Shown here one piece after another: positions 1 through 7,028 of a stretch of DNA of 16,527 nucleotides (its first letter is position 1; every line of letters begins with the position of its first letter). Below the pieces are notes generated by a model, which was given only the letters and a program-made list of their open reading frames with translations, was not told where the DNA came from and did no database searches. The stretch comes from Gemmatimonadota bacterium (lineage in GTDB: Bacteria > Gemmatimonadota > Gemmatimonadetes > Gemmatimonadales > Gemmatimonadaceae): contig CANJOX010000025.1 in assembly GCA_947475795.1 (NCBI GenBank), forward strand, positions 1 to 16,527, written 5' to 3'. The translations under genes and the position numbers were made by a program.

Positions 1-334
1 TAAAGGTGGAAGCGCCCAGATGATCGACGCGCCCGGAGAAACCAGGCGCCGGTGCCGTGGCCGGCGGCGCCACCGGCGGCGCCACCGGCGGCGCCACCGG
101 CGGCGCCACCGGTGCCCCGCCATCCAGCTGTTTCCAGACCTCGACGAGCTCCTTCACACTTGCCTTGAAGGCGAGGGCGGCCGCCGCCGCGGCGTCCGCG
201 TCGCGGAACAGCGCGATGATCTCCTGCTTCAGCCGTTCGCGCTCGCCCGGTTCCGGCCGGGCATCGAGCGCCCGGCGGATCTGATCGTAGCGCAGCGGCA
301 GGTCGGGACCGGACGTCGACATGGAAGTGCTCAT
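1..334 (-). CDS. Hypothetical protein with VAPP-repeat linker, 3' end cut by window edge
   Basis: The reading frame opens just after cheB and stays open to the left edge, so only about 111 N-terminal residues are visible. Two in-frame ATGs are possible: position 334, whose ATG overlaps the cheB stop as ATGA, and position 322. I prefer 334 because this overlap recurs along the operon; neither has a good Shine-Dalgarno sequence. The first ~75 residues are charged and probably helical (around QIRRALDARPEPGERERLKQ). A Pro/Val/Ala linker follows, with VAPP repeated four times and encoded by perfect 12-base repeats. After the linker a new domain seems to begin around GRVDHLGASTF at the edge. It may be a TPR domain like others in this operon, but that is a guess. 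The coupling to cheB suggests a role in the same pathway. Confidence 0.7.
   Translation of the reverse strand, partial: MSTSMSTSGPDLPLRYDQIRRALDARPEPGERERLKQEIIALFRDADAAAAAALAFKASVKELVEVWKQLDGGAPVAPPVAPPVAPPVAPPATAPAPGFSGRVDHLGASTF
63..110. repeat. Four perfect 12-bp tandem repeats
   Basis: The unit ggcggcgccacc occurs four times without a mismatch and is followed by a partial copy. It lies in frame in the truncated gene and encodes the VAPP linker. Copy-number change in steps of 12 bases would lengthen or shorten the linker without shifting the frame. Confidence 0.9.
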
Positions 335-1497
335 CGTGGAGGCGGAACGGAATCGGGCCTCGGAACAGTACCGACGCCCAACCGATCGCGGACCACCGCC
401 TCGTGGTCCCGCGGCGTGCGATCCGGCATCGTGCGGTCCCGCGGGACGCGGGTAGCGAGGTGGCGCACGATCGCCGACGCCACGTCGGGGAGGGCAACGA
501 TTTCGTCGGCGCCGGCAATGCGCAGGGCGGACTCGGGCATGCTGTCCACGACACAGGTGGCCCGATCCTGCACGAGGCCGACGCCGCCCGCCGCACGAAC
601 GGCGTGCAAGCCGTCGGCGCCGTCGCGGCCCATTCCCGTGAGCACCACGCCCACGCAGGCGGCCCCGACATACGCGACGGCCGAGGTGAAGAGCGGATCG
701 GCCGCGGGGCGCACCCCCCAGAGCGGCGGCTCCTCATCGAGCCACGTCTCCGGCGCATGGCGTGGACCGCCCACTCGCATATGAACGCCGCCGGGCGCGA
801 GGTACACGTGGCCCGCGCGCAGCGGTTCGCCGTGGCGGGCCTCGTGCACCGGCACGCGCGAGAGGGTGTGTAACCGACGCGCAAAGCTGGCGGTGAAGCC
901 CACCGGCATGTGCTGGACCACCAACACGGCGGCCTGCTCAAACCACGGCAACGCGGGGATGACCTGCGCCAGCGCCGCCGGCCCCCCAGTGGAGGACGCG
1001 ATGCACACCAACGCCCGCGGCGCGCCCGACAGCGCAGGGGCGGCCGTGCTGTGCCCGCCCACGGGCGCCCCCCGCACCGGCGACATCGCCGCCGCGGCGC
1101 GGAGCGCGGCCAGCAGCTGATCGCGCACGAGCTCCAGATCGAGACTGATCGGCCCCGACGGTTTCCGCACGCAGCCCGCAGCCCCGCGGGCGAGGGCGCG
1201 CCGGGTGACATCGTCCCCAGCGTCCGATGCGTTCGCGCTGAGCATGACGACCGGCCGCGGCCAGTCGCGCATGATCCGGTCCAGGCACGCCAGCCCGTCC
1301 AACTGCGGCATGTCGATATCGAGCGTGACCAGTTCGGGATCGAGCGTCGGCAGCTGCCGCAGCGCATCCATCCCGTCGCACGCCGTCCCGACCACCTCGA
1401 ACTCACCGCTCGACGCCACGAGGTCGCTGACCATCCGACGCATGAATGCACTATCGTCCACGACGAGTACCCGCCGCCGTACGCGCTCAGCCGCCAC
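331..1497 (-). CDS. cheB: CheB: receiver-linked protein-glutamate methylesterase
   Basis: CheB removes methyl groups from chemoreceptor glutamates (and deamidates glutamines) to adapt a chemosensory pathway; CheA phosphorylates its receiver domain. The 388-residue protein has a receiver domain at ~9-130, with the acidic pair D14/D15, phospho-acceptor D60 (in LVTLDIDMP) and K112. A Pro/Ala-rich linker leads to the methylesterase domain at ~160-350. The catalytic triad is visible: S169 in ASSTGGP, H196 in QHMP and D292 in GMGRDGADG. A charged, proline-rich tail of ~38 residues follows and is longer than usual. The start is GTG, chosen because GAGAGGA sits four bases upstream and the receiver domain begins at once. 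It lies 9 bases after the DUF4388-TPR gene. No cheR or chemoreceptor gene is in the window. Confidence 0.96.
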   Translation of the reverse strand: MAAERVRRRVLVVDDSAFMRRMVSDLVASSGEFEVVGTACDGMDALRQLPTLDPELVTLDIDMPQLDGLACLDRIMRDWPRPVVMLSANASDAGDDVTRRALARGAAGCVRKPSGPISLDLELVRDQLLAALRAAAAMSPVRGAPVGGHSTAAPALSGAPRALVCIASSTGGPAALAQVIPALPWFEQAAVLVVQHMPVGFTASFARRLHTLSRVPVHEARHGEPLRAGHVYLAPGGVHMRVGGPRHAPETWLDEEPPLWGVRPAADPLFTSAVAYVGAACVGVVLTGMGRDGADGLHAVRAAGGVGLVQDRATCVVDSMPESALRIAGADEIVALPDVASAIVRHLATRVPRDRTMPDRTPRDHEAVVRDRLGVGTVPRPDSVPPPR

Positions 1498-1501
1498 GCG
1501 G

Positions 1502-1508
1502 TCCTCTC
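1502..1508 (-). promoter_or_regulatory. Ribosome binding site of cheB (supports GTG start)
   Basis: On the minus strand GAGAGGA ends four bases before the GTG at 1497. An ATG at 1510 overlaps the preceding stop but reaches a stop codon after seven codons, so the GTG is the credible start. Confidence 0.7.
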
Positions 1509-3231
1509 ATGCGGCCTCGCCGAGCAGCGCTGGGTGCCCCGCCGCCACCGGCTCAGCCACCGGCTCGGCCACCGGCTCAGCCACCGGCTCTACCACCGGC
1601 TCGGCCACCGGCTCAGCCACCGGCGGGATCGCCGCGAGGTTGGCGCGCACGATGCGGTGATCGGGATCGAGCGCGAGAGCGGCATCCCACGCCGCGCGCG
1701 CGGCCTCGAGCGCGCCGCGACGGTAGTGAATGTTGCCGATCTTGAGGTACACGTCGGGCCCGTGCGACGGCGCCAGACGCACGACGCGCTCAAAGGCCTC
1801 GAGGGCATCGTCATAGCGCTGCGCGCGGTACAGATAGTCGCCGAGGTTCTTGTGCAGATGCGCGCGGTTGGCATCCTCCAGGAGCGCGTGCTCGAGGGTG
1901 CGGGCGGCCAGTTCGGCGCTGCCACGCCGCTCGTGCACGACCGCCAGATTATTGAGCAGCACCGCCGCATGCGGATGCAGCGACAGCCCTTCCTCCAGCA
2001 CCGCGACCGCCTGCGCGAGATCGCCGCGGCACGCGGCGGACAGCCCGGCCAGATGAAACCAGGCCGCCGAGGGCTGCCGCGCGCCCCACGCGCGTCGCGC
2101 CTCCGCCAGCGCCTCGTCAGCGGCGGCCGGATCGCCGCCGCGCAGCGCGATCGTGGCGCGCGACAGTCCGAGGCGCGGATCCGGCAGCGTGAGGCGCCGC
2201 GCCGCGTCCGCCAGGTACCCGGCGGCGGCGGTGAGGTCACCCAACTGCTCGCACGCGTACGCCAGATTGTGAAACACGGCCGCCGGCGCATCAGGCTCCT
2301 GCGCGGCCCGCCGGAACGTGTCCACGGCCCCGTCCCAGTCGTGGTGCTGCAACTGCACGAGGCCGAGATGAAAGCGCGACACGCCGTCGGCCTCGCGCAG
2401 TTCGAGCACGCGCCGGAATTCCCGCTGCGCCTCGTCGAGCATGCCCGTGCGGTAGAACGCGACGCCAAGGTTGCGATGCTCCGCCACACGGCTTTCGGGC
2501 GACGGCTGACGACGCGCCGCGCTCCGCCCCACCCGGTGCACGTACCCCGCGGTGACCAGGCCGTACACCGCCTTGCCCACATCGAACTCGCCCAACCCTG
2601 AGCGCTCGATGACGGTGAGCAGATCGTGCGTACCATCGAGCAGCGCCAGAATACGCTCCTGGGTCGCGCTGAGCGGGCCCTCCCGTTGGGCGAGCCGCGC
2701 GCCGTCCTGCTCAAAGATCAGGTCGAGACTCGACACTTTCTTCTCGATCTGCGTCCACTCGTCCACCCGGCGCGCGCCTTCGAGCAGCAGCGAGTCGGCC
2801 CCCACCGATAGCAGTGGCGCGTCGGTCGCCTCCTCCGCCTCCGGCTCGAAGGTGAACGTGCCCTGCGACCAGCCGAACAGCTGGTAGACGGCCTCCTCGA
2901 CCTGCGTGCGATACTCGCGCACGAGCACGTCGCGCGGCACCAGCGCCTGCGCGAGCAACACGCGCGCGAGGTCACGGTCGTCGTGGATGGCGCCGGCGGC
3001 GTTCACGCGGGCGAGATCGTCGGGGGCCAGTGCGCCCAGCCGAATGAGGCGATCGCCGAGGCGGTCGCGCCGATTTACCAGCGCCGCGTGTACGATGCGC
3101 CCGCCGGCAAAATGCACCGCGCCGAAGCTTCCCTCACGCGCCACACTCAACGTGCCGGTTTTCTGGCCCAGCGCCAGCAGCTGCAACACGTCGGCCAGCG
3201 AGGCCTCGCTGAGACTGCCACGGATAGCCAT
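1507..3231 (-). CDS. DUF4388 (PATAN) domain - TPR fusion protein
   Basis: A 574-residue protein with no signal peptide or membrane segment, so probably cytoplasmic. Residues 1-~235 are a DUF4388/PATAN region with the hallmark start (LADVLQLLALGQKTGTLSV) and later FGWSQGTFTFEP. Residues ~248-535 are TPR repeats, for example EHRNLGVAFYRTGMLDEAQR and LLNNLAVVHERRGSAELAAR. The tail (~536-565) is PVAE repeated about six times. PATAN domains were first named in cyanobacterial PatA and are linked to phototaxis and type IV pilus control; TPRs are protein-docking repeats. I infer a scaffold or effector in the Che/MglA pathway, but its partner is unknown. The start ATG overlaps the stop of the AAA+ gene (TGATG) and has GAGGAG eight bases upstream. 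It is a paralogue of the DUF4388 gene at 5810-6988. Confidence 0.9.
   Translation of the reverse strand: MAIRGSLSEASLADVLQLLALGQKTGTLSVAREGSFGAVHFAGGRIVHAALVNRRDRLGDRLIRLGALAPDDLARVNAAGAIHDDRDLARVLLAQALVPRDVLVREYRTQVEEAVYQLFGWSQGTFTFEPEAEEATDAPLLSVGADSLLLEGARRVDEWTQIEKKVSSLDLIFEQDGARLAQREGPLSATQERILALLDGTHDLLTVIERSGLGEFDVGKAVYGLVTAGYVHRVGRSAARRQPSPESRVAEHRNLGVAFYRTGMLDEAQREFRRVLELREADGVSRFHLGLVQLQHHDWDGAVDTFRRAAQEPDAPAAVFHNLAYACEQLGDLTAAAGYLADAARRLTLPDPRLGLSRATIALRGGDPAAADEALAEARRAWGARQPSAAWFHLAGLSAACRGDLAQAVAVLEEGLSLHPHAAVLLNNLAVVHERRGSAELAARTLEHALLEDANRAHLHKNLGDYLYRAQRYDDALEAFERVVRLAPSHGPDVYLKIGNIHYRRGALEAARAAWDAALALDPDHRIVRANLAAIPPVAEPVAEPVVEPVAEPVAEPVAEPVAAGHPALLGEAA
1545..1625. repeat. 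12-bp tandem repeat array, about 6.5 copies
   Basis: Units close to ccaccggctcag, differing mainly in the last two bases, run in frame and encode the C-terminal PVAE/PVVE repeats of the DUF4388-TPR protein. One unit reads ccaccggctcta, which gives the single PVVE copy. Confidence 0.9.
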
Positions 3232-5009
3232 CAGCGATACTCCTCGATGAGGCGTCCACTGAGCTCCGGCCAGTCCCAGATCGTCTTTTCGCGATCCTCG
3301 AAAAAGCGGTCGGGCGCCCCCACCGTCGGTTCGCGGCGCGGTGCGACGTCCCGCGGTGCACGCGCAGGCACGGCCACCACGAGCCCGCCCTCAAACCGCG
3401 AGCGCAACCGATCGGCGATGCCCGTCAGATCGCGCGGCGCCACGCGACTGGTGAGCACGATCTGACCGCCGCGTTCGTACAGCTGATTGAACAGATGGAA
3501 CAGCTCATCCTGCGTGCGTTCCTTGCCGGCCAGCACCTCGACGTCATCCAGCACGAGCACGTCAGCAGTGCGGAAGCGCGCGCGCCAGCGGTCGATGGTG
3601 CCGTCCTGCATCGCGGCGATAAGCTCGTCCACGAAGGCGGCCGCCGAGAGACAGGCTACGGTGCCGCGGTGCGATCCCGCCGCGCCGGCCGTTTGCAGTA
3701 CATGACCCGGCGCATGACCCGGCGCATGACCCAGCGCGTGACCCACCGCATGCGCCAGATGCGACTTGCCACCGCCCGCCGGCCCGTGCAGGAACAGGGG
3801 ATTGTAGCGCACGCCCGGCTGCGCGATCACGGCGTCGATGGCCGCCACGGCGAGCTGATTGGCCTGATCCACCTCGAAGCGGTCGCGGGTGAACGCGGGG
3901 AGCGGTGCGGGCAGCGGCGGCAGCGCCGCCACCGCGCGCGCCAGCACGGCGGTCGCGTCGGGGATGCGCGCCACGTCGCGGAACGCCTCGTGTCCCCGCA
4001 GGCTCGGATCGAGACGGACGGCCTGCGCCTCGAGCTCACGCACATGCTCGATGGCCGCCGCGAAGGTCGCCAACAGGCCGTCCACGTCGGGGGCCGTGGC
4101 GAGCGTCATGGCGCGCTCGAGGACGGCCGTGTTGTACCCGTCGCCTTTCCAGCGCGCCACCGCATCGCCGAGCGCGACCCGCCACGGCTCCACGCGCGTC
4201 TCCACTTCCTGCATCACGTCGGCCAGAAAGCCGTCGTAATCGCTACCGTCGGGGATGATGGCGGCGATGCGCGGCGGCGGCGGCGTCACGACGCGCTCCC
4301 CCAGCACGGCGCGGACATCGGCCGCCGCGATCGGCGCCCCCTCGAGCTGCTGAAAGGCCGTCAGCTTGTTGAGGGCGCCCTTGAGTTCGCGCACGTTCCC
4401 GAAGGGGAGCCGCGCCACCTCGGCCAGGACGCCGTCGCCGAAGATCGTTTCGCGCTCGCCACACACGTTCCGCAGGATCGCCAGCCGCATCTCGTAGTCG
4501 GGCGCGCCGACATCGACGACCAGCCCGCCCGACAGACGCGACAGCAGCCGTTGATCCACGTCGGGGATGTCCGCCGGCTGGCGGTCGCTGGTGAGCACCA
4601 GCTGTCGACCGGTCCCCTGCATGACGTGCAGGAGACGCAGCAGCTCCGACTGCGTCTCACGCTGCCCGGTCAGCAACTGGACATCATCGAGGATCAGCAG
4701 CTCCACCTGCTGGTAGTGCTCAGCGAACCGCTGTGGCTGCCCGCTCGCGATCACCCGCTGGAGATGCTCGGCCACCTCTTCGCCCGTGGTGAACTCGACG
4801 CGCAGCTCGGGGTGCACGACCCGCGCGCGATGCGCGATGGCCGCGACCAGGTGCGTCTTACCCAGCCCGGAGCCGCCGTACACGAACAGCGGGTTGTAGG
4901 CGCTCCCCGGCGCCTCCGCCACGGCCCGCGCGGCTGACGCCGCCAGCCGGTTGGACGACCCCACCACGAACGTGTCGAACCGGTAGGTCCCGTCGAGCAT
5001 CCCGCTCAT
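3231..5009 (-). CDS. Double DnaA-type AAA+ ATPase without a DNA-binding domain
   Basis: A 592-residue fusion of two DnaA/Hda-like ATPase domains. Domain 1 (~8-240) is complete: NPLFVYGGSGLGKTH (Walker A, K51), LLILDDVQ (Walker B, 104-111), sensor 1 LVLTSDR, an arginine-box region near RLLSRLSGGL, and sensor 2 GNVRELKGALNKL (204-216). A helical spacer (~255-350) follows. Domain 2 (~375-550) has NPLFLHGPAGGGKSH (K415), VLVLDDVE (484-491), sensor 1 IVLTSR and RLRSRFEGGL, but it ends soon after, with no sensor-2/lid region. Neither half carries DnaA domain IV, so it is not the replication initiator. A His/Gly/Pro repeat sits just after the second P-loop. The ATG overlaps the mglA stop (ATGA), so it is probably translationally coupled to mglA. 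I infer an ATP-driven regulator or scaffold for the MglA system; the function is unknown. Confidence 0.9.
   Translation of the reverse strand: MSGMLDGTYRFDTFVVGSSNRLAASAARAVAEAPGSAYNPLFVYGGSGLGKTHLVAAIAHRARVVHPELRVEFTTGEEVAEHLQRVIASGQPQRFAEHYQQVELLILDDVQLLTGQRETQSELLRLLHVMQGTGRQLVLTSDRQPADIPDVDQRLLSRLSGGLVVDVGAPDYEMRLAILRNVCGERETIFGDGVLAEVARLPFGNVRELKGALNKLTAFQQLEGAPIAAADVRAVLGERVVTPPPPRIAAIIPDGSDYDGFLADVMQEVETRVEPWRVALGDAVARWKGDGYNTAVLERAMTLATAPDVDGLLATFAAAIEHVRELEAQAVRLDPSLRGHEAFRDVARIPDATAVLARAVAALPPLPAPLPAFTRDRFEVDQANQLAVAAIDAVIAQPGVRYNPLFLHGPAGGGKSHLAHAVGHALGHAPGHAPGHVLQTAGAAGSHRGTVACLSAAAFVDELIAAMQDGTIDRWRARFRTADVLVLDDVEVLAGKERTQDELFHLFNQLYERGGQIVLTSRVAPRDLTGIADRLRSRFEGGLVVAVPARAPRDVAPRREPTVGAPDRFFEDREKTIWDWPELSGRLIEEYR
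3240..3245 (-). promoter_or_regulatory. Ribosome binding site of the DUF4388-TPR gene
   Basis: GAGGAG on the minus strand lies eight bases before the ATG at 3231 and inside the 3' end of the AAA+ gene. It supports this start and independent re-initiation after the overlapping stop. Confidence 0.65.
3701..3748. repeat. 12-bp tandem repeats inside the second AAA+ domain
   Basis: Two identical units (catgacccggcg) are followed by two close variants, and a degenerate fifth unit reaches about 3760. They are in frame and encode the GHAL-GHAP-GHAP-GHVL string directly after the second Walker A motif. Confidence 0.88.
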
Positions 5010-5740
5010 GCCACCGCCGCCACGTCTGCGGCCACGGCGTCGGCCGCAGCCTCGGCGTACAGTCCGACGGGGACGTCACCCGACGCGATGCGCGGCGAGG
5101 AGATCGGGGTGCGCAACGCCCGCGCCGCGCGCTTCGCGGACTCCGTCCCCTCGTCAGCGCCAAGCCGCTCGAGCACACGCATGCCCAGCGACCGCAGCGT
5201 ATCGAACACGCCGACGCCGTGCAGCGCATCGGCGGCGAACTCGGGCACGGCGCGGAAGTTGAGGGCGACCGAGAGATCGGCCACGCTCACGGCCAGCGAG
5301 GGCGGCAGGTCCTGCTTGTTGTACTGCATCACGAACGGCAGCGCCCGGGCGTCCACGCCGTGCTCGGCGAGGCAGCCGTGCAGATCCTGCAGGCTCTCGA
5401 GGTTGTCGTCCCAGCGGTGCCGCTGGCTGTCGGCGACGAACACGATGCCATCGGCCCCTTGCAGGACGAGCTCGCGGATCGCCCGGTAGTACGGCTGCCC
5501 CGGTACGGTGTACAACTGAAAGCGCACGTTGTAGGCGCCCACCGTGCCCAGTTCCACGGGGAGATAGTCAAAAAAGAGCGTGCGGTCGCGACGGGTCGCC
5601 AGCGACGTGAGCGCTCCAACCTGTCCGTCCGGCAGGGCCGAATGCAGATAGGTCAGATTCGTCGTCTTGCCGGAGCGTCCCGGACCGTAGTAGACCAACT
5701 TGCAGGTGATCAGCCGCGTGGCGTGATCGACAATGGGCAT
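5006..5740 (-). CDS. mglA: MglA-type small Ras-like GTPase
   Basis: MglA is the switch that sets the leading cell pole in Myxococcus gliding and type IV pilus motility. The family is recognised by ITCKLVYYGPGRSGKTTNL near the N-terminus: P-loop GPGRSGKTT at 19-27, a switch-1 region around TLFFDYLPVELG (54-65), and TVPGQPYY (78-85) where most Ras proteins have DxxG, a known trait of MglA. NKQD (141-144) is the guanine-specificity motif. The core ends near residue 196 with GVGVFDTLRSLGMRVLERL; about 48 further residues form an Ala-rich tail not usual for the ~195-residue family. The ATG at 5740 is chosen because it has GGAGAGGAG seven bases upstream and matches the family N-terminus; an upstream ATG at 5791 would add an unlikely basic leader. 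No mglB (roadblock GAP) gene is in the window. Confidence 0.93.
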   Translation of the reverse strand: MPIVDHATRLITCKLVYYGPGRSGKTTNLTYLHSALPDGQVGALTSLATRRDRTLFFDYLPVELGTVGAYNVRFQLYTVPGQPYYRAIRELVLQGADGIVFVADSQRHRWDDNLESLQDLHGCLAEHGVDARALPFVMQYNKQDLPPSLAVSVADLSVALNFRAVPEFAADALHGVGVFDTLRSLGMRVLERLGADEGTESAKRAARALRTPISSPRIASGDVPVGLYAEAAADAVAADVAAVA

Positions 5741-5747
5741 GCGCCCG

Positions 5748-5756
5748 CTCCTCTCC
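5748..5756 (-). promoter_or_regulatory. Strong ribosome binding site of mglA
   Basis: GGAGAGGAG on the minus strand sits seven bases before the ATG at 5740, in the widest intergenic gap of the window (69 bases, 5741-5809). I see no convincing promoter or terminator in that gap. Confidence 0.75.
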
Positions 5757-5809
5757 GTGCCACCGATGGTGCCGCGCCGTCGCGATGTCACCGGATGTTT
5801 CCGGCGCCG

Positions 5810-6988
5810 CTACGGATGCAGCAGCGCGTGCAAACGGGCCGTAAGTGCCATGGCTTCGCGCACGCGTGCCGCGTCCGCGATCGACTCCGGTTGCCGGAGG
5901 GCGGCGGACCAGTGCGTCAGGGCCAGCTCAAAATCTCCACGCCGGGCCGCCTCGTCACCAAGCCGGCACCAGCGCGCCCCTTCGGCGCCCGTCACCGACC
6001 CGTCCGTCTCCCCTCGTCGCAAGGACGGCCCAAGCCCCGATGACGCAACCGGCCAGCCGCCGGACGTGGTCACCGGCCAGCCGCCGGACGTGGTCACCGG
6101 CCGCGGATCAGACGCGGGGAGCCCGCTTTCCGTGATCACCCCCAGTTCGACGGGGTCGAACAGCGAATCCTCGTCGTCGCGCGTCTCCGCGCCGACCATC
6201 GGCCCCGCGACCGGTCGGGCCGTCAGCCCGGCCACCGGCGTCGAGGGCGGCGTGGACGAGTGTCGGGTGTGGGCGGCCGAGGGGATCCACAAATCGCCCG
6301 TGATCCCGGCGGCACTGGCTGTCGGACTCCCGGGTACCGGGATGGCGTCCACGGCCGGCGGCGTCGGATTGCGGCGCGGCGCCGCGGGCTCCTCGCGCAG
6401 CGTCAACAACCCTGCCCCGATCAGCCCGTGGACGCGCTCGGCCACATCGAGCAGGTCCTTACCGAGGGCGGCCGCGAGCGCCGGCAGGTCGCGCAGGCCA
6501 TCCACGCGGGTGAGCACTTCCCACTGCGCGGGGGAGAGCCGGAGCAGCGGCAGCTCCTGCGGCTCGATGTCCACGAACGCGGGGATGACGCGCGCATGCG
6601 GTACCCGGTCGCCGATGCGCTGCCAGAGTTCGGCCCGTTGCGCGGCCTCGATCAGCAGCGGTTCGACGGCCAGATGAATCGCGGCGCTGGACGGTGCGGG
6701 CTGCGTCGGGGGCGCGAAGCGGAACGTGCCGTCCCGCCAGAGCAGCAGATCCAGCGCGGTCGCTTCGACATCGCGCGCCTCCGCCGCGGTGCGCGCCGGG
6801 AGCGCGGCCGGCGGTGCGTCGACGCGCCAGCTGCGCGCATCGACGATCGCGCCATGCTGGAACACCACGGTCGCGCGCCGCCCGTGCAGCGGGGCGTGGA
6901 GATACAGCGTGCCGGTTTTCCGGCTGGCCGAGAGCAGCTGCAGCACCTCAGCCAGCCCCAGATCGCGCAGTCGGCCTTCGAGGCTCAT
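5810..6988 (-). CDS. DUF4388 (PATAN) domain protein with disordered linker
   Basis: A 392-residue protein. Residues 1-~200 are a DUF4388/PATAN region beginning GLAEVLQLLSASRKTGTLYL, with LLLWRDGTFRFAPP at ~81-94 and a winged-helix-like end near DVAERVHGLIGAGLLTL. Residues ~200-335 are a Pro/Ser/Thr/Gly-rich, probably disordered linker holding a duplicated PVTTSGGW unit. The last ~50 residues look like a single TPR-type helical hairpin (CRLGDEAARRGDFELALTHW). The start at 6988 is chosen over a much longer open frame because GGGAG lies six bases upstream and the PATAN motif starts at once; the longer form would overlap most of the preceding TPR gene's end with Arg/Cys-rich shadow sequence. It is a paralogue of the N-terminal part of the DUF4388-TPR protein. 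I infer a cytoplasmic signalling adaptor. Confidence 0.9.
   Translation of the reverse strand: MSLEGRLRDLGLAEVLQLLSASRKTGTLYLHAPLHGRRATVVFQHGAIVDARSWRVDAPPAALPARTAAEARDVEATALDLLLWRDGTFRFAPPTQPAPSSAAIHLAVEPLLIEAAQRAELWQRIGDRVPHARVIPAFVDIEPQELPLLRLSPAQWEVLTRVDGLRDLPALAAALGKDLLDVAERVHGLIGAGLLTLREEPAAPRRNPTPPAVDAIPVPGSPTASAAGITGDLWIPSAAHTRHSSTPPSTPVAGLTARPVAGPMVGAETRDDEDSLFDPVELGVITESGLPASDPRPVTTSGGWPVTTSGGWPVASSGLGPSLRRGETDGSVTGAEGARWCRLGDEAARRGDFELALTHWSAALRQPESIADAARVREAMALTARLHALLHP
6049..6096. repeat. Perfect 24-bp direct repeat, two copies
   Basis: A 24-base unit starting ccggccagccgccggacgtg occurs twice without mismatch (6049-6072 and 6073-6096), followed by a six-base start of a third copy. 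It is in frame and duplicates an eight-residue PVTTSGGW unit in the linker of the DUF4388 protein. Confidence 0.92.
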
Positions 6989-6994
6989 GTGGTG

Positions 6995-6999
6995 CTCCC
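6995..6999 (-). promoter_or_regulatory. Ribosome binding site deciding the DUF4388 start
   Basis: GGGAG on the minus strand sits six bases before the ATG at 6988, in the 40-base gap after the TPR gene. It favours this ATG over any start inside the TPR gene. Confidence 0.65.
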
Positions 7000-7028
7000 G
7001 GGACGGGTCGGCCGCACACAGGCGCCCC

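Noticed and set aside
3701..3760. Possible CRISPR-like or iteron array from the regularly spaced 12-base units
   Set aside because: The units are contiguous with no spacers and lie in frame within an ATPase gene, so they are coding tandem repeats.
3231..5009. Calling the AAA+ gene dnaA, with an origin of replication nearby
   Set aside because: It lacks the DnaA DNA-binding domain IV, has two ATPase domains, and no DnaA-box cluster, AT-rich stretch, dnaN or recF is seen.
5741..5809. Short inverted repeats (cacc-gat-ggtg and cggcgccg) between the DUF4388 gene and mglA as a terminator or operator
   Set aside because: Stems are only four bases long, there is no U-tract, and such matches are common at this GC content.
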